Below are positions 1-8,942 of a DNA stretch of 51,737 nt, piece after piece. The stretch lies in the NCBI GenBank assembly GCA_903870685.1, contig CAIQDX010000021.1:1-51737 (forward strand), written 5' to 3'. A program made the position numbers and the translations under genes. Numbering within the stretch: position 1 is the first letter of the stretch; each line of letters opens with the position of its first letter. This stretch comes from an uncultured Chitinophagaceae bacterium (lineage in GTDB: Bacteria > Bacteroidota > Bacteroidia > Chitinophagales > Chitinophagaceae). Under the pieces are notes generated by a model. The model saw only the letters and a list, made by a program, of their open reading frames with translations, was not told the origin of the DNA and searched no databases.

Positions 1-115
1 ACGCTTGAAAGTGGGTTCGTAACTCCGTCAGTTTTTTTGCATGAGTTAACAACAAACAGCAAACTGCAGAGAGCGATACTAAATATTATTTTCTTCATAA
101 ATACAATTTTAAATT

Positions 116-1852
116 TTATTTAATAAAGTTATCAGGGTTATTATCCCAGAAAACTTTGTTTGCTGCTGTTCCTGGAGTTTTTTGTGCAGGAGCATTTGAG
201 TTTCTGTTTACAAAAACTGATGGATAAAAGAAAGAACGCATAAATATACCAGGTGCAGGTGTTGTTACAGCCAATTGCACATTCTGCGGGCTACCCGTAC
301 GTCTTAGATTATTATACGCTTCCACACCGTTACCCCAAAGAGCAATGGCATATTCACTTTCAATCACATCCAATTGTGCTGATGTTGTTGTAGCAGCAGT
401 ATACAAACCATTTACTAATGTAATGTAATTAGTAATTTGTGTTGCACTTGCTAATGCATTTGCCGGAATACTTGTATTTACATATCCAATTGCTGCAGGG
501 AAACCTACAACTTTATTTATAGATTGTGTTACACCTGAAGTTAATAGAGCTGCAGGAGTTCCGGCACCTGTTGTTCCCAAAACTAAAGCTGCTTCAGCTT
601 CTAAGAATGCAGTGAAAGATGATAACCAAATTGGGCTGATACCATTTCCACCTGAACCCAAACCTAAAGAAACTGGTTTAGCTTGACTATAATCAAATTC
701 ACCACCAGCGGGATAAACACCCCAACCAGTTCTGTATGCTCCATCGGGTGGTGCACCACTATTATCACCATGATCTCTTCCCCAATATCCTTTACCAACT
801 ACACAAAAAGGCGTAGCAGCAGGAACTGCGGGATACCATGCTGGATAAATTGCACTTGAATAGTTTGTAAAACATGGAAGTGATTGTTGATTTGCATTTG
901 CATAATTGGTTTGCTGACGATAAAAATAATAACGCAATCTTGGATCACCGGTTGTTGGTGCAGCAGCTGTAGTTGGAAGGTTTACAGCCCCGCCATATTT
1001 TTCAGCAGCAACTTTCCAAATAAAATAGTTAGATAAATATTCTCCTACACCACCTGAGTTTACATAGTCTGCAGCATAATGTGGATGTCTGCTATCAGGC
1101 GATAATGTTTTACTGTATTGGAATACGAAATCTTGTGCCGGTGTTGTAATTAAATTATTAGCTGTAACTAAAGCCTGAATTTTTGCAGCTACAGTATTAT
1201 CTACTAATCTAACTTGCAAATAATATTTCAGTTTTAATGTATTCGCTAAAGCGATCCATTTTGCTTTACTACCGGAATAAAATAAATCAACAGAAGAAGG
1301 AATAGTGGCACCTGATTTATTAAAGTCTGCAATAGCACTATCTAATAATGTTTGAACAACTGCATAGCTGCTAGCACCAGGATCAACAGAAGGTGTTGTA
1401 TTTGCTGCACCTTGCTCTGCTTTTGAATAAGGTACATCACCAAATTGATCAACTAATGTTCCAAGTGTATAGGCAGAAAGTACACGTGCTATACCTGATT
1501 CAGTATATTTAAATTGTGCCTGTGCCAAAGGAATCATTGCCTGAGCATTGTTTAGAATTCCAGCATAAGCAGTCGTCCATAAGCCATCAAATGAGGCAGG
1601 CGAGTAATTATTTGCATATAAATTTCCGCCACTACCCCAATATTGTTGGCGAGCTAATTGTCCGCCGAAATCAGAAGCTTGTGAATAGAAGCTATTGAAG
1701 TTGATTTGTATATCATTTAGATATAGGTCAACATCCGCTGTTGATAGGCCTGGTGCATTCGGGTTTACAAGCAATGAATCTAATTGCTTATTACAGGCCG
1801 TCATTCCCGAAACTATCAAGAGCAACCCAAGTAAATATTTTTTATATTTCAT
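116..1852 (-). CDS. SusD/RagB-family outer-membrane nutrient-binding lipoprotein
   Basis: Surface lipoprotein that caps a SusC-type transporter and helps capture the substrate (family knowledge). The 578-residue protein begins with a lipoprotein signal peptide ending at G-M-T-A-C, so Cys20 would be lipidated. The body is rich in aromatic, Asn, Gly and Ser residues and has helical TPR-like stretches, which best fits the SusD-like group typical of SusCD pairs outside the starch system. It lies 22 bp downstream of the susC-like gene on the same strand, so the two are almost certainly co-transcribed. No glycosidase, peptidase, sigma/anti-sigma pair or hybrid sensor is adjacent, so the substrate cannot be read from context. 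Family assignment is firm; the ligand is unknown. Confidence 0.93.
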   Translation of the reverse strand: MKYKKYLLGLLLIVSGMTACNKQLDSLLVNPNAPGLSTADVDLYLNDIQINFNSFYSQASDFGGQLARQQYWGSGGNLYANNYSPASFDGLWTTAYAGILNNAQAMIPLAQAQFKYTESGIARVLSAYTLGTLVDQFGDVPYSKAEQGAANTTPSVDPGASSYAVVQTLLDSAIADFNKSGATIPSSVDLFYSGSKAKWIALANTLKLKYYLQVRLVDNTVAAKIQALVTANNLITTPAQDFVFQYSKTLSPDSRHPHYAADYVNSGGVGEYLSNYFIWKVAAEKYGGAVNLPTTAAAPTTGDPRLRYYFYRQQTNYANANQQSLPCFTNYSSAIYPAWYPAVPAATPFCVVGKGYWGRDHGDNSGAPPDGAYRTGWGVYPAGGEFDYSQAKPVSLGLGSGGNGISPIWLSSFTAFLEAEAALVLGTTGAGTPAALLTSGVTQSINKVVGFPAAIGYVNTSIPANALASATQITNYITLVNGLYTAATTTSAQLDVIESEYAIALWGNGVEAYNNLRRTGSPQNVQLAVTTPAPGIFMRSFFYPSVFVNRNSNAPAQKTPGTAANKVFWDNNPDNFIK

Positions 1853-1874
1853 AACTATTATCTTTTTATATTTT

Positions 1875-4800
1875 TTAGAATGATACTCTTATGCTTGCAC
1901 CAAAACGGCGGGCAGAAGGACCTGTTAAGGCTTCGTAACCTCTACCATTACCTACACCTGTTGCAGAAGCTTCAGGATCGTAATGAACATATTTTGGGAA
2001 GTTTGGAGCAAAATACCAAAGGTTGGTACCAGACAAGCTAAAAGTTAAATCACCAAATGGTGTTTTAGATAAAATTTTACTTGGAAGCTTGTATGATAAA
2101 GATGCTTCTCTTAATTTAATGAATGTTGCATCGTAAATTGAAGTTTGAGTCACATTTGTTCCAGCCAAACCATTTTGATAATAAACCTGAGTAGCAGAAA
2201 TTTGAATAGTATTTTTAACACCATTAGCATCAACACCAGGTAATATTAAAGGCAATGCTCTGTCGAATTGTGTATCACGTGTAACACCACGACTTAATAA
2301 AGCACCTGCTGTTCCGGAGAATACATCACCACCTTCTGAATAATCCCATTGCATTCTAAAGCTAAATGCTTTGTAAGTCAATGTGCTTATACCAGTTACT
2401 TTATATAAAGCATTTGGATCTGCAATTACTGCAATATCATTTGATACTACATAGTTACCATCAACACCAACAATTTTTTTGCCTGTTGCAGCATATGTTT
2501 GCCAGTAGTTACCCATGATAACGCCATATGCATAACCATTCTTAGCAAATGTTCCTTGATTTGAATAACCTGAAATATTGATCTGAGAAATATCAGAAGG
2601 TATTGCAGAAACTAAACTTTTATTTAAGTTATATAAAGCTTCTACTCTCCATTTCCAGTTTTTATTTTCAATCACATTATATCCCAATTGCAACTCAATA
2701 CCTTTATTAGTAACATTTCCGGCATTGATATTAGTATAAGTATAGCCTGTAGAAGGATCTAATGCTCTGTTAAGGATTTGATTATTTGCAGTTCTGCTAT
2801 ATAATGTCAAATCAACACTTAATTTGCTTTTAAAGAATCTGCCTTCAACACCTGCTTCAACTTCATCTAATAACTCAGGTTTTAAATTAGGATTTGCTAA
2901 TCCTGAAGGAAGTGCATTTACATTTACATTTGTTCCACCAGATGTAGTGAATACTTTAGTAGCAATAGATAAAGATGGACGGGTAGAATAAGGTCCAGGG
3001 AAGTTTGCACTTGTAGAATAACCTACTCTCACTTTCAAGTAATTTATATTCTTACTATTTTTTAAAGCTTCAATTGATGATGTCGGTATATAAGACAAAG
3101 CAACACTTGGGTAGAATATACTTCTATTATTTGCTTCAACTGTTGAAGACCAGCTATTACGTCCACCAACTGTTAAGTATGCATAATCTTTAAACCCTAC
3201 AGTACCTTGAGCAAAAGCACCAACACTTAAAGTTTGAGAAGAATAGTTCAAACCGCCGCCATCTTCAGCACCTGTAACATGAGAAACAAAGTTGCTATGA
3301 TTAAATATACCATACACTAACTGTTGTGTGCTGGTTAATCCTGTTTGATCATAAGAATATCTTCTGCTGTTAACACCCGCATCTACATTCAAATCGAAAT
3401 CGTTACTTATACGTTTAGTATAATTTGCAAATACTGTATGATCCCAGATATTATTTAAAGCGGTGCTAGAGCGCATTATTCCTAAATTCTGGAAAATACC
3501 GCCTTTGTTTTGTTGATAATAATTATATTCAGAATAGTTATCATAACCTACTCTGTATGATAAATTCAAACCTTTTAAAATTTCATATCTAACTGAAACT
3601 TGTCCATAAACTCTGTTTACTTTATCTCCGGTAAATGAGTTATATAAAGTCCAACGAGGATTTTGAATATCGTTACCATTTCTATAATAAATAGAAGAAT
3701 GATCAGAAGGTAATTCATAAGGTAATCCCATTAAGTCAACAGCTGTTGGTGTATACATAACATTACCAAAAACAGAAGCATTAGAAGGATTATTACCATA
3801 ACTATCACTTGTAGGAGGTGATTGTTGATTTGTTAAAGCATAATTGAAAGTACCGCTAACTGTAATTTTGTTACTAAGCTTTGCAGTACCACCCATACCG
3901 AAAACATTTTTATTTAATCCGTTGCCAATTACATAACCTTGATCATCAGTATAACTGTAACTCACATTGTAGTTAAAGTTTTGTGTTGAACCGGCAAGGT
4001 TTATAGATGTATTATTTACAGAGCCTGTTCTGAAGAAATCAGGAACGCTATTATAATATTTGTAATAATATGGAGCACCTTTAAATTGAGGTAACTGTGC
4101 ATTCCATGCTGCTCTATCATAAGGGTGAGAAACAACTACCGGTGGATTTTGAAAAGCACCACCCCAATTGCTAAAGAATGCAATACCAACACTCAAGTCA
4201 AACCCACCACCATATTTGGTATTATATTCCGGTAAAATTGCTTTTGTTTCAAAAAAAGACTGAGAAACTGTTACTTCAGTTTTCTTTTTTGTTTTAGCTG
4301 CCGAACCGTTTTTAGTAGTGATTAAGATCACACCATTTCTACCTGCTTCACCATATAAAGTTGTAGCGCTTAATCCTTTTAAAACGTTTAAACTTTCAAT
4401 TGTATTCGGATCTAAATCCAAGAAACGGCTTGGTGTCTGATTTCCAAAAGTAAAATTTGATTGTGCGTTGGTTCCACCATCAAATGGCACACCATCAACA
4501 ATAAATAGTGGTTGAGAGTTACCAGTAATAGTGCTGATACCTCTAATATTAATATTAGTACCACTACCACTCAATCCGCTCGTGTTTAGAATATTTAAAC
4601 CTGGTGCTTTACCACTTAAAATTCTAGCGACATCTGCTTCCGGTCTTAATTCAATCTCATCTTTTGCAACAGTAGATACGCCATATCCCAACGCTTTCTT
4701 TTCACGTTTGATACCCAAAGCTGTAACTACCACTTCACTTAAATCCTGATTAAGCTGTTTCAAAGAAACACTAGCTACACCATTTGAAGGAGTAACTTCT

Positions 4801-5039
4801 TTCCTTTCATACCCAACACCACTAATAATAAGTGTTGATCCTGATTTAACATTTAAGCTGAAAAGACCTTTCTCATCAGTTGCAGTTCCCTTTTGAGTCT
4901 TCTTTTCCACAACAGAAGCACCTTCTATTGGTTTTCCTTTGTCATCTGTAACTTTCCCAGTTACAACGGTTGTTTGTGCCATGCTGGTAATACTTGCAAA
5001 TACCAGAGCACAAAAACCCATAAGTAGTTTTTTTCTCAT
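1875..5039 (-). CDS. SusC/RagA-family TonB-dependent outer-membrane transporter
   Basis: TonB-dependent channel that imports oligomers across the outer membrane together with its SusD partner. Numbering from an upstream ATG at 5069, the order is: signal peptide starting MRKKLL, a carboxypeptidase-D-like beta domain (about 33-105), a TonB-box-like SEVVVTAL (about 111-118), a plug with the SusC signature around RGIST and FIVDGVPFD, then a long beta-barrel ending in Phe. I chose the internal ATG at 5039 because the signal peptide is well formed from there; the upstream ATG adds only ten residues. The length (about 1054 aa) is normal for the family. No N-terminal STN signalling domain is present, so no direct link to an anti-sigma factor. 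It forms an operon with the following susD-like gene. Confidence 0.94.
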   Translation of the reverse strand: MRKKLLMGFCALVFASITSMAQTTVVTGKVTDDKGKPIEGASVVEKKTQKGTATDEKGLFSLNVKSGSTLIISGVGYERKEVTPSNGVASVSLKQLNQDLSEVVVTALGIKREKKALGYGVSTVAKDEIELRPEADVARILSGKAPGLNILNTSGLSGSGTNINIRGISTITGNSQPLFIVDGVPFDGGTNAQSNFTFGNQTPSRFLDLDPNTIESLNVLKGLSATTLYGEAGRNGVILITTKNGSAAKTKKKTEVTVSQSFFETKAILPEYNTKYGGGFDLSVGIAFFSNWGGAFQNPPVVVSHPYDRAAWNAQLPQFKGAPYYYKYYNSVPDFFRTGSVNNTSINLAGSTQNFNYNVSYSYTDDQGYVIGNGLNKNVFGMGGTAKLSNKITVSGTFNYALTNQQSPPTSDSYGNNPSNASVFGNVMYTPTAVDLMGLPYELPSDHSSIYYRNGNDIQNPRWTLYNSFTGDKVNRVYGQVSVRYEILKGLNLSYRVGYDNYSEYNYYQQNKGGIFQNLGIMRSSTALNNIWDHTVFANYTKRISNDFDLNVDAGVNSRRYSYDQTGLTSTQQLVYGIFNHSNFVSHVTGAEDGGGLNYSSQTLSVGAFAQGTVGFKDYAYLTVGGRNSWSSTVEANNRSIFYPSVALSYIPTSSIEALKNSKNINYLKVRVGYSTSANFPGPYSTRPSLSIATKVFTTSGGTNVNVNALPSGLANPNLKPELLDEVEAGVEGRFFKSKLSVDLTLYSRTANNQILNRALDPSTGYTYTNINAGNVTNKGIELQLGYNVIENKNWKWRVEALYNLNKSLVSAIPSDISQINISGYSNQGTFAKNGYAYGVIMGNYWQTYAATGKKIVGVDGNYVVSNDIAVIADPNALYKVTGISTLTYKAFSFRMQWDYSEGGDVFSGTAGALLSRGVTRDTQFDRALPLILPGVDANGVKNTIQISATQVYYQNGLAGTNVTQTSIYDATFIKLREASLSYKLPSKILSKTPFGDLTFSLSGTNLWYFAPNFPKYVHYDPEASATGVGNGRGYEALTGPSARRFGASIRVSF

Positions 5040-5069
5040 GTTGCTTAAAATTTTAGTAAAAAATGCCAT

Positions 5070-5443
5070 TTATAAAGTAATACGACCATCTAAAATAATA
5101 AAATGCTGCTCGAAAAAGAATTTAAAACATGATAATTCGCATTTTTTAAAAAAAAATTAAAAAAACATATTTTATGACATGTTTTTTTTAATTAAATTGG
5201 TTTAGTAAAAAATTATCTAAAAAATTGATTAATTTATTTGACAATTTCAATATTTATATCTCGTGTTATTAATATAATTTATTTATGTTAATATATATTA
5301 TGCTGAATTTTAACACTGATTATTATAAAAATAGATTCATTTTATAATTACAATAGAATATAACTTATTCATTTACAAAGAAATGAAATGGGAAGTATAT
5401 CTAATTTATGGTGAAATAAAATTTTATCAACAGTAACAAAAAT
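5070..5443. other. AT-rich divergent spacer upstream of susC
   Basis: Very AT-rich, with long A and T runs and no open frame that looks coding. It must carry the susC promoter on the minus strand, but I could not find a clean TAnnTTTG -7 box there. The right end of the full 595-bp spacer holds a candidate small RNA on the plus strand, listed separately. Confidence 0.5.
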
Positions 5444-5451
5444 TAATTTTG
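5444..5451 (+). promoter_or_regulatory. Bacteroidetes-type -7 box (TAATTTTG) of a candidate small RNA
   Basis: TAATTTTG fits the TAnnTTTG -7 consensus of the Bacteroidetes housekeeping sigma factor. It would start transcription near 5457, about 50 bases before a terminator hairpin. I see no good TTG at -33, so the call is moderate. Confidence 0.45.
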
Positions 5452-5456
5452 CCATC

Positions 5457-5540
5457 TGCCCCATTATTGTAATTTAGTGCAAGAATTTAATGGGTTAGTA
5501 AGTAAGAGGGTTAACAGAAATGTTAGCCCTTTTGCCTTTT
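5457..5540 (+). ncRNA. Candidate small RNA between susC and radA
   Basis: About 84 bases bounded by a TAnnTTTG box and a terminator-like hairpin. It contains two stems. CCCATTA (5460-5466) pairs with TAATGGG (5488-5494). AGGGTTAACA (5507-5516) pairs with TGTTAGCCCT (5521-5530) across a GAAA loop with one G-U pair, followed by TTTTGCCTTTT. No meaningful ORF lies inside. No plus-strand gene lies upstream in this divergent spacer, so the terminator cannot belong to a CDS there. Its place just upstream of radA also allows a 5' leader with an attenuator. I do not recognise the RNA family. Confidence 0.5.
5507..5540 (+). terminator. Rho-independent-type hairpin on the plus strand
   Basis: A 10-bp stem with a GAAA loop, followed by a T-rich tail. 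The tail exists only in the plus direction, so it would terminate rightward transcription, that is, the candidate small RNA or a radA leader. Confidence 0.55.
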
Positions 5541-5665
5541 AAAATAAATCCACCTAAAGCACCTTTTCTTCTTTTTATGTATTAATGTTTTTACGGTTAA
5601 TTTCATAATATCTGATCCAAAATTTCAAAAAATCAAAATTTGCATATTCCAATTAACTTTATTCA

Positions 5666-7036
5666 ATGAGTAAAATAAAGACAGCATTTTTTTGTAGTAA
5701 TTGTGGTTATGAAAGTACCAAATGGTTAGGTAAATGTCCTTCATGTAATTCGTGGAATACTTTTATTGAAGAAGTTTTAGATAAAGGAAATAACAAAGAA
5801 CAAACTTGGAAAGGTTACAATGATGATAAAAAAACCTCAAAAGCAATTGCATTAAATAATGTTGATGTAAAAGAAGAAAAAAGAATTATTACAAAAGATG
5901 AGGAATTAAATCGTGTACTTGGTGGCGGTATTGTTCCGGGAAGTATTGTTTTAGTTGCAGGCGAACCCGGCATTGGTAAAAGCACTTTGTTTTTACAACA
6001 TGGTTTAATGATGAATGAACTGATAGTTTTATACATCAGTGGTGAAGAAAGCGAACAACAAATTAAGATGCGTGCCGACAGGGTAAAAACAAAAAACGAT
6101 AATTTTTATTTACTAACCGAAACATCAACTCAAACAATTTTTTCTGAAATTAAAAAATTAAAACCGCAATTAGTTATTGTTGATTCTATTCAAACTTTGC
6201 AATCAAATTTAATTGATTCAAGCGCAGGAAGTGTTTCGCAAATAAGAGAATGCGCTGCCGAATTTCAGCGTTACGCAAAAGATACCAACACACCTGTTTT
6301 TTTAATCGGTCATATCACAAAAGATGGAAGTATTGCAGGACCAAAAATTTTAGAGCATATGGTTGATACCGTGTTGCAATTTGAAGGTGATCAACATTAT
6401 GCTTATCGAATTTTACGAACATTAAAAAATCGTTTTGGCAGTACATCAGAATTAGGTATTTATGAAATGACAGGTGAAGGAATGAAAGTGGTTTCTAATC
6501 CTTCAGAATTATTAATTACACAACGCGAAGATCAATTAAGTGGCAGTGCAATTGCTGCAACAGTGGAAGGCATGCGACCTTTATTAATTGAAGTACAGGC
6601 ATTGGTTACACAAAGCGTGTATGGCACGCCACAGCGCACTGTTAGCGGTTTTGATTTAAGAAGATTACAATTATTATTAGCCGTATTAGAAAAACGCGGT
6701 GGTCTATTATTCGGCACAAAAGATGTGTTCATTAATATTGCCGGCGGACTAAAAGTTGAAGATCCATCAATCGACCTTGCACTGATCTGTGCATTACTTT
6801 CTTCTTATGAAGACATACCATTACCACATCAAATTTGTTTTGCCGGTGAAGTTGGATTGAATGGCGAAATAAGAGCAGTAAACAGGATTGAACAACGTAT
6901 CGCCGAAGCAGAAAAATTAGGATTCGAAAAAATTATTGTTAGCCGCTATAACAAAAAAAGTGTTGACTTAAAAAGTTATAAAATTGAAGTGATTGCATTA
7001 AGTCAGGTGCAGGAAGTTTATCAATATTTATTTTAA
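5666..7036 (+). CDS. radA: DNA repair protein RadA
   Basis: RecA-like ATPase and branch-migration helicase that processes recombination intermediates. The 456 residues show the whole family layout: a C4 zinc finger at Cys10, Cys13, Cys24 and Cys27; a Walker A motif GEPGIGKST at about 99-107; the RadA-specific KNRFGS motif at about 254-259; and a C-terminal Lon-protease-like domain with GEVGLNGEIRAV that has a scaffold role in the family. The length is normal and nothing is missing. The start follows an AT-rich leader without a strong Shine-Dalgarno sequence, which is usual in Bacteroidetes. It is transcribed away from susC and shares no operon with it; comF follows 125 bp downstream. Confidence 0.97.
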   Translation: MSKIKTAFFCSNCGYESTKWLGKCPSCNSWNTFIEEVLDKGNNKEQTWKGYNDDKKTSKAIALNNVDVKEEKRIITKDEELNRVLGGGIVPGSIVLVAGEPGIGKSTLFLQHGLMMNELIVLYISGEESEQQIKMRADRVKTKNDNFYLLTETSTQTIFSEIKKLKPQLVIVDSIQTLQSNLIDSSAGSVSQIRECAAEFQRYAKDTNTPVFLIGHITKDGSIAGPKILEHMVDTVLQFEGDQHYAYRILRTLKNRFGSTSELGIYEMTGEGMKVVSNPSELLITQREDQLSGSAIAATVEGMRPLLIEVQALVTQSVYGTPQRTVSGFDLRRLQLLLAVLEKRGGLLFGTKDVFINIAGGLKVEDPSIDLALICALLSSYEDIPLPHQICFAGEVGLNGEIRAVNRIEQRIAEAEKLGFEKIIVSRYNKKSVDLKSYKIEVIALSQVQEVYQYLF

Positions 7037-7055
7037 AAAAATCAATTCTTATTCG

Positions 7056-7119
7056 TCAGTACAAGAGTGCGAAATAACAGGTGATGCCATTAAATACAAA
7101 AGCCGGAGTCAAAAAAAAT
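7056..7119 (-). repeat. Dispersed intergenic repeat, locus 1 (partial core)
   Basis: On the minus strand this reads from a T run through TGTATTTAATGG to TCGCACTCTTGTAC (7059-7072). The 3' two thirds of the core are intact but GTTGCG is changed. It lies between radA and comF. Confidence 0.6.
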
Positions 7120-7161
7120 AATTTATTTTATTTAAATACATAAGATAATTTTTTATCTTGT

Positions 7162-7866
7162 ATGGTGATTGAAAAAGTAAAATCAAATTTAAAAGATTTT
7201 TCGCATTTATTGTATCCACACAATTGCGAAGGTTGCGGAACGGATGTGTTGAATGATGATGATATTCTTTGTACAAAATGTTTGTTCGAATTACCCGAAA
7301 CAAATTTTACCAACACAAAAAACAATCCTGTTGAAAAAACATTTTACGGAAGATTAAATATTGTTGGTGCAACAGCCGCATATTATTTTACAAAGGATTC
7401 TTTGTTACAACATTTAATGATTGAATTAAAATATCGCAACAATAAAGATGTTGGATTTTATTTGGGCAAACAATTAGGTTATCAATTATTACAATCTGAA
7501 AGATTTAATGATGTTGATGTTTTGATCCCTTTACCGTTGAATCCAAAAAAAGAAATGAAGCGTGGTTATAATCAGGCAACAATTATTTGCGAAGGCATTG
7601 CATCTGTTTTTCAAAAACCAATTTTGAAAAATGCTATTGTTAGAATTCAATTCACCGAAACACAAACGCAACAAGATCGTGTTCATCGCTGGCAAAATAT
7701 GCAACATGTTTTTGCTGTTGCAGATAAAAATGTAATTCAGGGAAAACATGTTTTATTAATTGATGATGTTGTTACAACCGGTGCAACTTTAGAAGCTTGT
7801 GGTGCCGCCATTTTAAAAGTTCCTGACACAAAATTGAGCATTGCTGCCGTGGCTTGGACGATTTAA
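7162..7866 (+). CDS. comF: ComF-family phosphoribosyltransferase-like protein
   Basis: Member of the ComF/GntX family, linked to DNA uptake and processing in naturally competent bacteria; its biochemical activity is not settled. The 234-residue protein has an N-terminal zinc ribbon (Cys22, Cys25, Cys37, Cys40) and a C-terminal type I phosphoribosyltransferase fold. The PRPP loop LLIDDVVTTGAT lies at about 198-209, and the family segment PLPLNPKKEMKRGYNQA is near the middle. The length is typical. It sits between radA and a peroxidase gene; comM, another competence-linked gene, is about 42 kb away in this window. Family membership is firm; a real role in competence here is inference. Confidence 0.92.
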   Translation: MVIEKVKSNLKDFSHLLYPHNCEGCGTDVLNDDDILCTKCLFELPETNFTNTKNNPVEKTFYGRLNIVGATAAYYFTKDSLLQHLMIELKYRNNKDVGFYLGKQLGYQLLQSERFNDVDVLIPLPLNPKKEMKRGYNQATIICEGIASVFQKPILKNAIVRIQFTETQTQQDRVHRWQNMQHVFAVADKNVIQGKHVLLIDDVVTTGATLEACGAAILKVPDTKLSIAAVAWTI

Positions 7867-8298
7867 CTCTCCTATATAAGTTAGCAGAACCATTCTTTTT
7901 TTACCTATCGAATACCTCATTTCCCAGATTCATTGCACTATTCCGGAAAAGGAATCTTAGCATGCCCCCTCCCCATCAACTAAATAAATCAGCTAAGAAT
8001 GCCTCCCTTTTCTTGCAGATTGATGCTTATTAGATTTCTATTATTCCCACATTACTTCCACATTAATCCCACAATTAGCCACAATATTGTGTCTGATTAT
8101 GGTTAAGATGTGGTATTAATCTAGGTTTATTATATCACAGACAATAATCATGTATAAGGAAACAAGGGTGATATTATAGAAGTATTAGTACTTTACCATT
8201 TTTTGCAGAACCCACCTACTTTAAAATTCAGTATTTAATTTATCACAAAAATTTCAACATTTTTTTTGATTTGTTGTTATTTGTAAAAACCTACAAAC
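7867..8298. other. 432-bp intergenic region with phased CCACA repeats
   Basis: No ORF or RNA gene seen. CCACA starts at 8047, 8058, 8069 and 8079, that is at 11, 11 and 10 bp steps on one face of the helix. A perfect 12-bp palindrome CACAATATTGTG overlaps the last unit (8080-8091), and an inverted TGTGG follows at 8109-8113. This looks like a protein-binding array. The region presumably also holds the promoter of the downstream peroxidase gene, though I find no clean -7 box. Confidence 0.4.
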
Positions 8299-8832
8299 AT
8301 GAAATATTTTTTAACCATTGCAGCTGTCGCAATATTATCAGCATTTACGTTTCCCTTTAATACCAGCATTCACAGTTTTAAAGTAAAATCGCTCGACGGG
8401 AAAGAAATTGATTTTTCTTCTTTCAAAGGCAAAAAGATTTTAGTGGTAAATACAGCATCAAAATGCGGCTACACCCCACAATATGAAGCATTACAAAAAG
8501 TGTATGATCAATACAAAGACAAATTAGTGATCGTTGGATTTCCTTGCAATCAGTTTGGCGGACAAGAACCGGGTACATCTGAAGAAATACAATCTTTCTG
8601 CAAAAAAAATTATGGTGTAACATTTCCTCTAGCCGAAAAGATCGATGTGAAAGGCGACAATATTTCTCCGGTTTATAAATGGCTGTGCAATAAAACCGAG
8701 AACGGTGTTTTAGATGCAAGTATCACTTGGAACTTCAATAAGTTTTTATTGGATGAAAATGGAAAATTAATCGCTTACTTTCCAAGCAAAGTAACTCCAG
8801 ACAATGAAGAGATCTTAAAATATTTGAAATAA
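8299..8832 (+). CDS. Secreted glutathione-peroxidase-family thiol peroxidase
   Basis: Reduces hydrogen peroxide or organic hydroperoxides with a cysteine; bacterial members usually take electrons from thioredoxin rather than glutathione (family knowledge). 177 residues. Family motifs are NTASKCGYTPQY with peroxidatic Cys56, GFPCNQFGGQEPG, and WNFNKFL, giving the Cys-Gln-Trp-Asn tetrad (Cys56, Gln89, Trp144, Asn145). Cys101, in SFCKKNYGV, is a conserved family position. Cys replaces selenocysteine. The first 20 or so residues form a hydrophobic signal peptide, so the enzyme probably acts in the periplasm. It is a single-gene unit: a strong terminator follows within 30 bp, and a long spacer precedes it. 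Confidence 0.93.
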   Translation: MKYFLTIAAVAILSAFTFPFNTSIHSFKVKSLDGKEIDFSSFKGKKILVVNTASKCGYTPQYEALQKVYDQYKDKLVIVGFPCNQFGGQEPGTSEEIQSFCKKNYGVTFPLAEKIDVKGDNISPVYKWLCNKTENGVLDASITWNFNKFLLDENGKLIAYFPSKVTPDNEEILKYLK

Positions 8833-8856
8833 ATAAATCAAAAGAAATTTTTTTTA

Positions 8857-8888
8857 AAGGCTGTTTGTTTATTCGAACAGCCTTTTTT
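8857..8888 (+). terminator. Rho-independent terminator of the peroxidase gene
   Basis: An 11-bp stem, AAGGCTGTTTG with CGAACAGCCTT (one wobble pair), loop TTTATT, followed by a T run. It lies 25 bp after the peroxidase stop codon. Confidence 0.85.
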
Positions 8889-8942
8889 ATTTCTTAGATT
8901 TAATCTTTCTGAATCTTAGCTCAGACATTTAACTTCGCAACA

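Noticed and set aside
1-35. Sequence at the left edge (CGCTTGAAAGTGGGTTCGTAAC) as another copy of the dispersed repeat
   Set aside because: Only a loose match to the diverged core, and the flanks do not fit.
8047-8091. CCACA units as DnaA boxes of a replication origin
   Set aside because: Only one unit (TTAGCCACA) comes within one base of TTATCCACA, and no dnaA or other origin-type neighbours are present.
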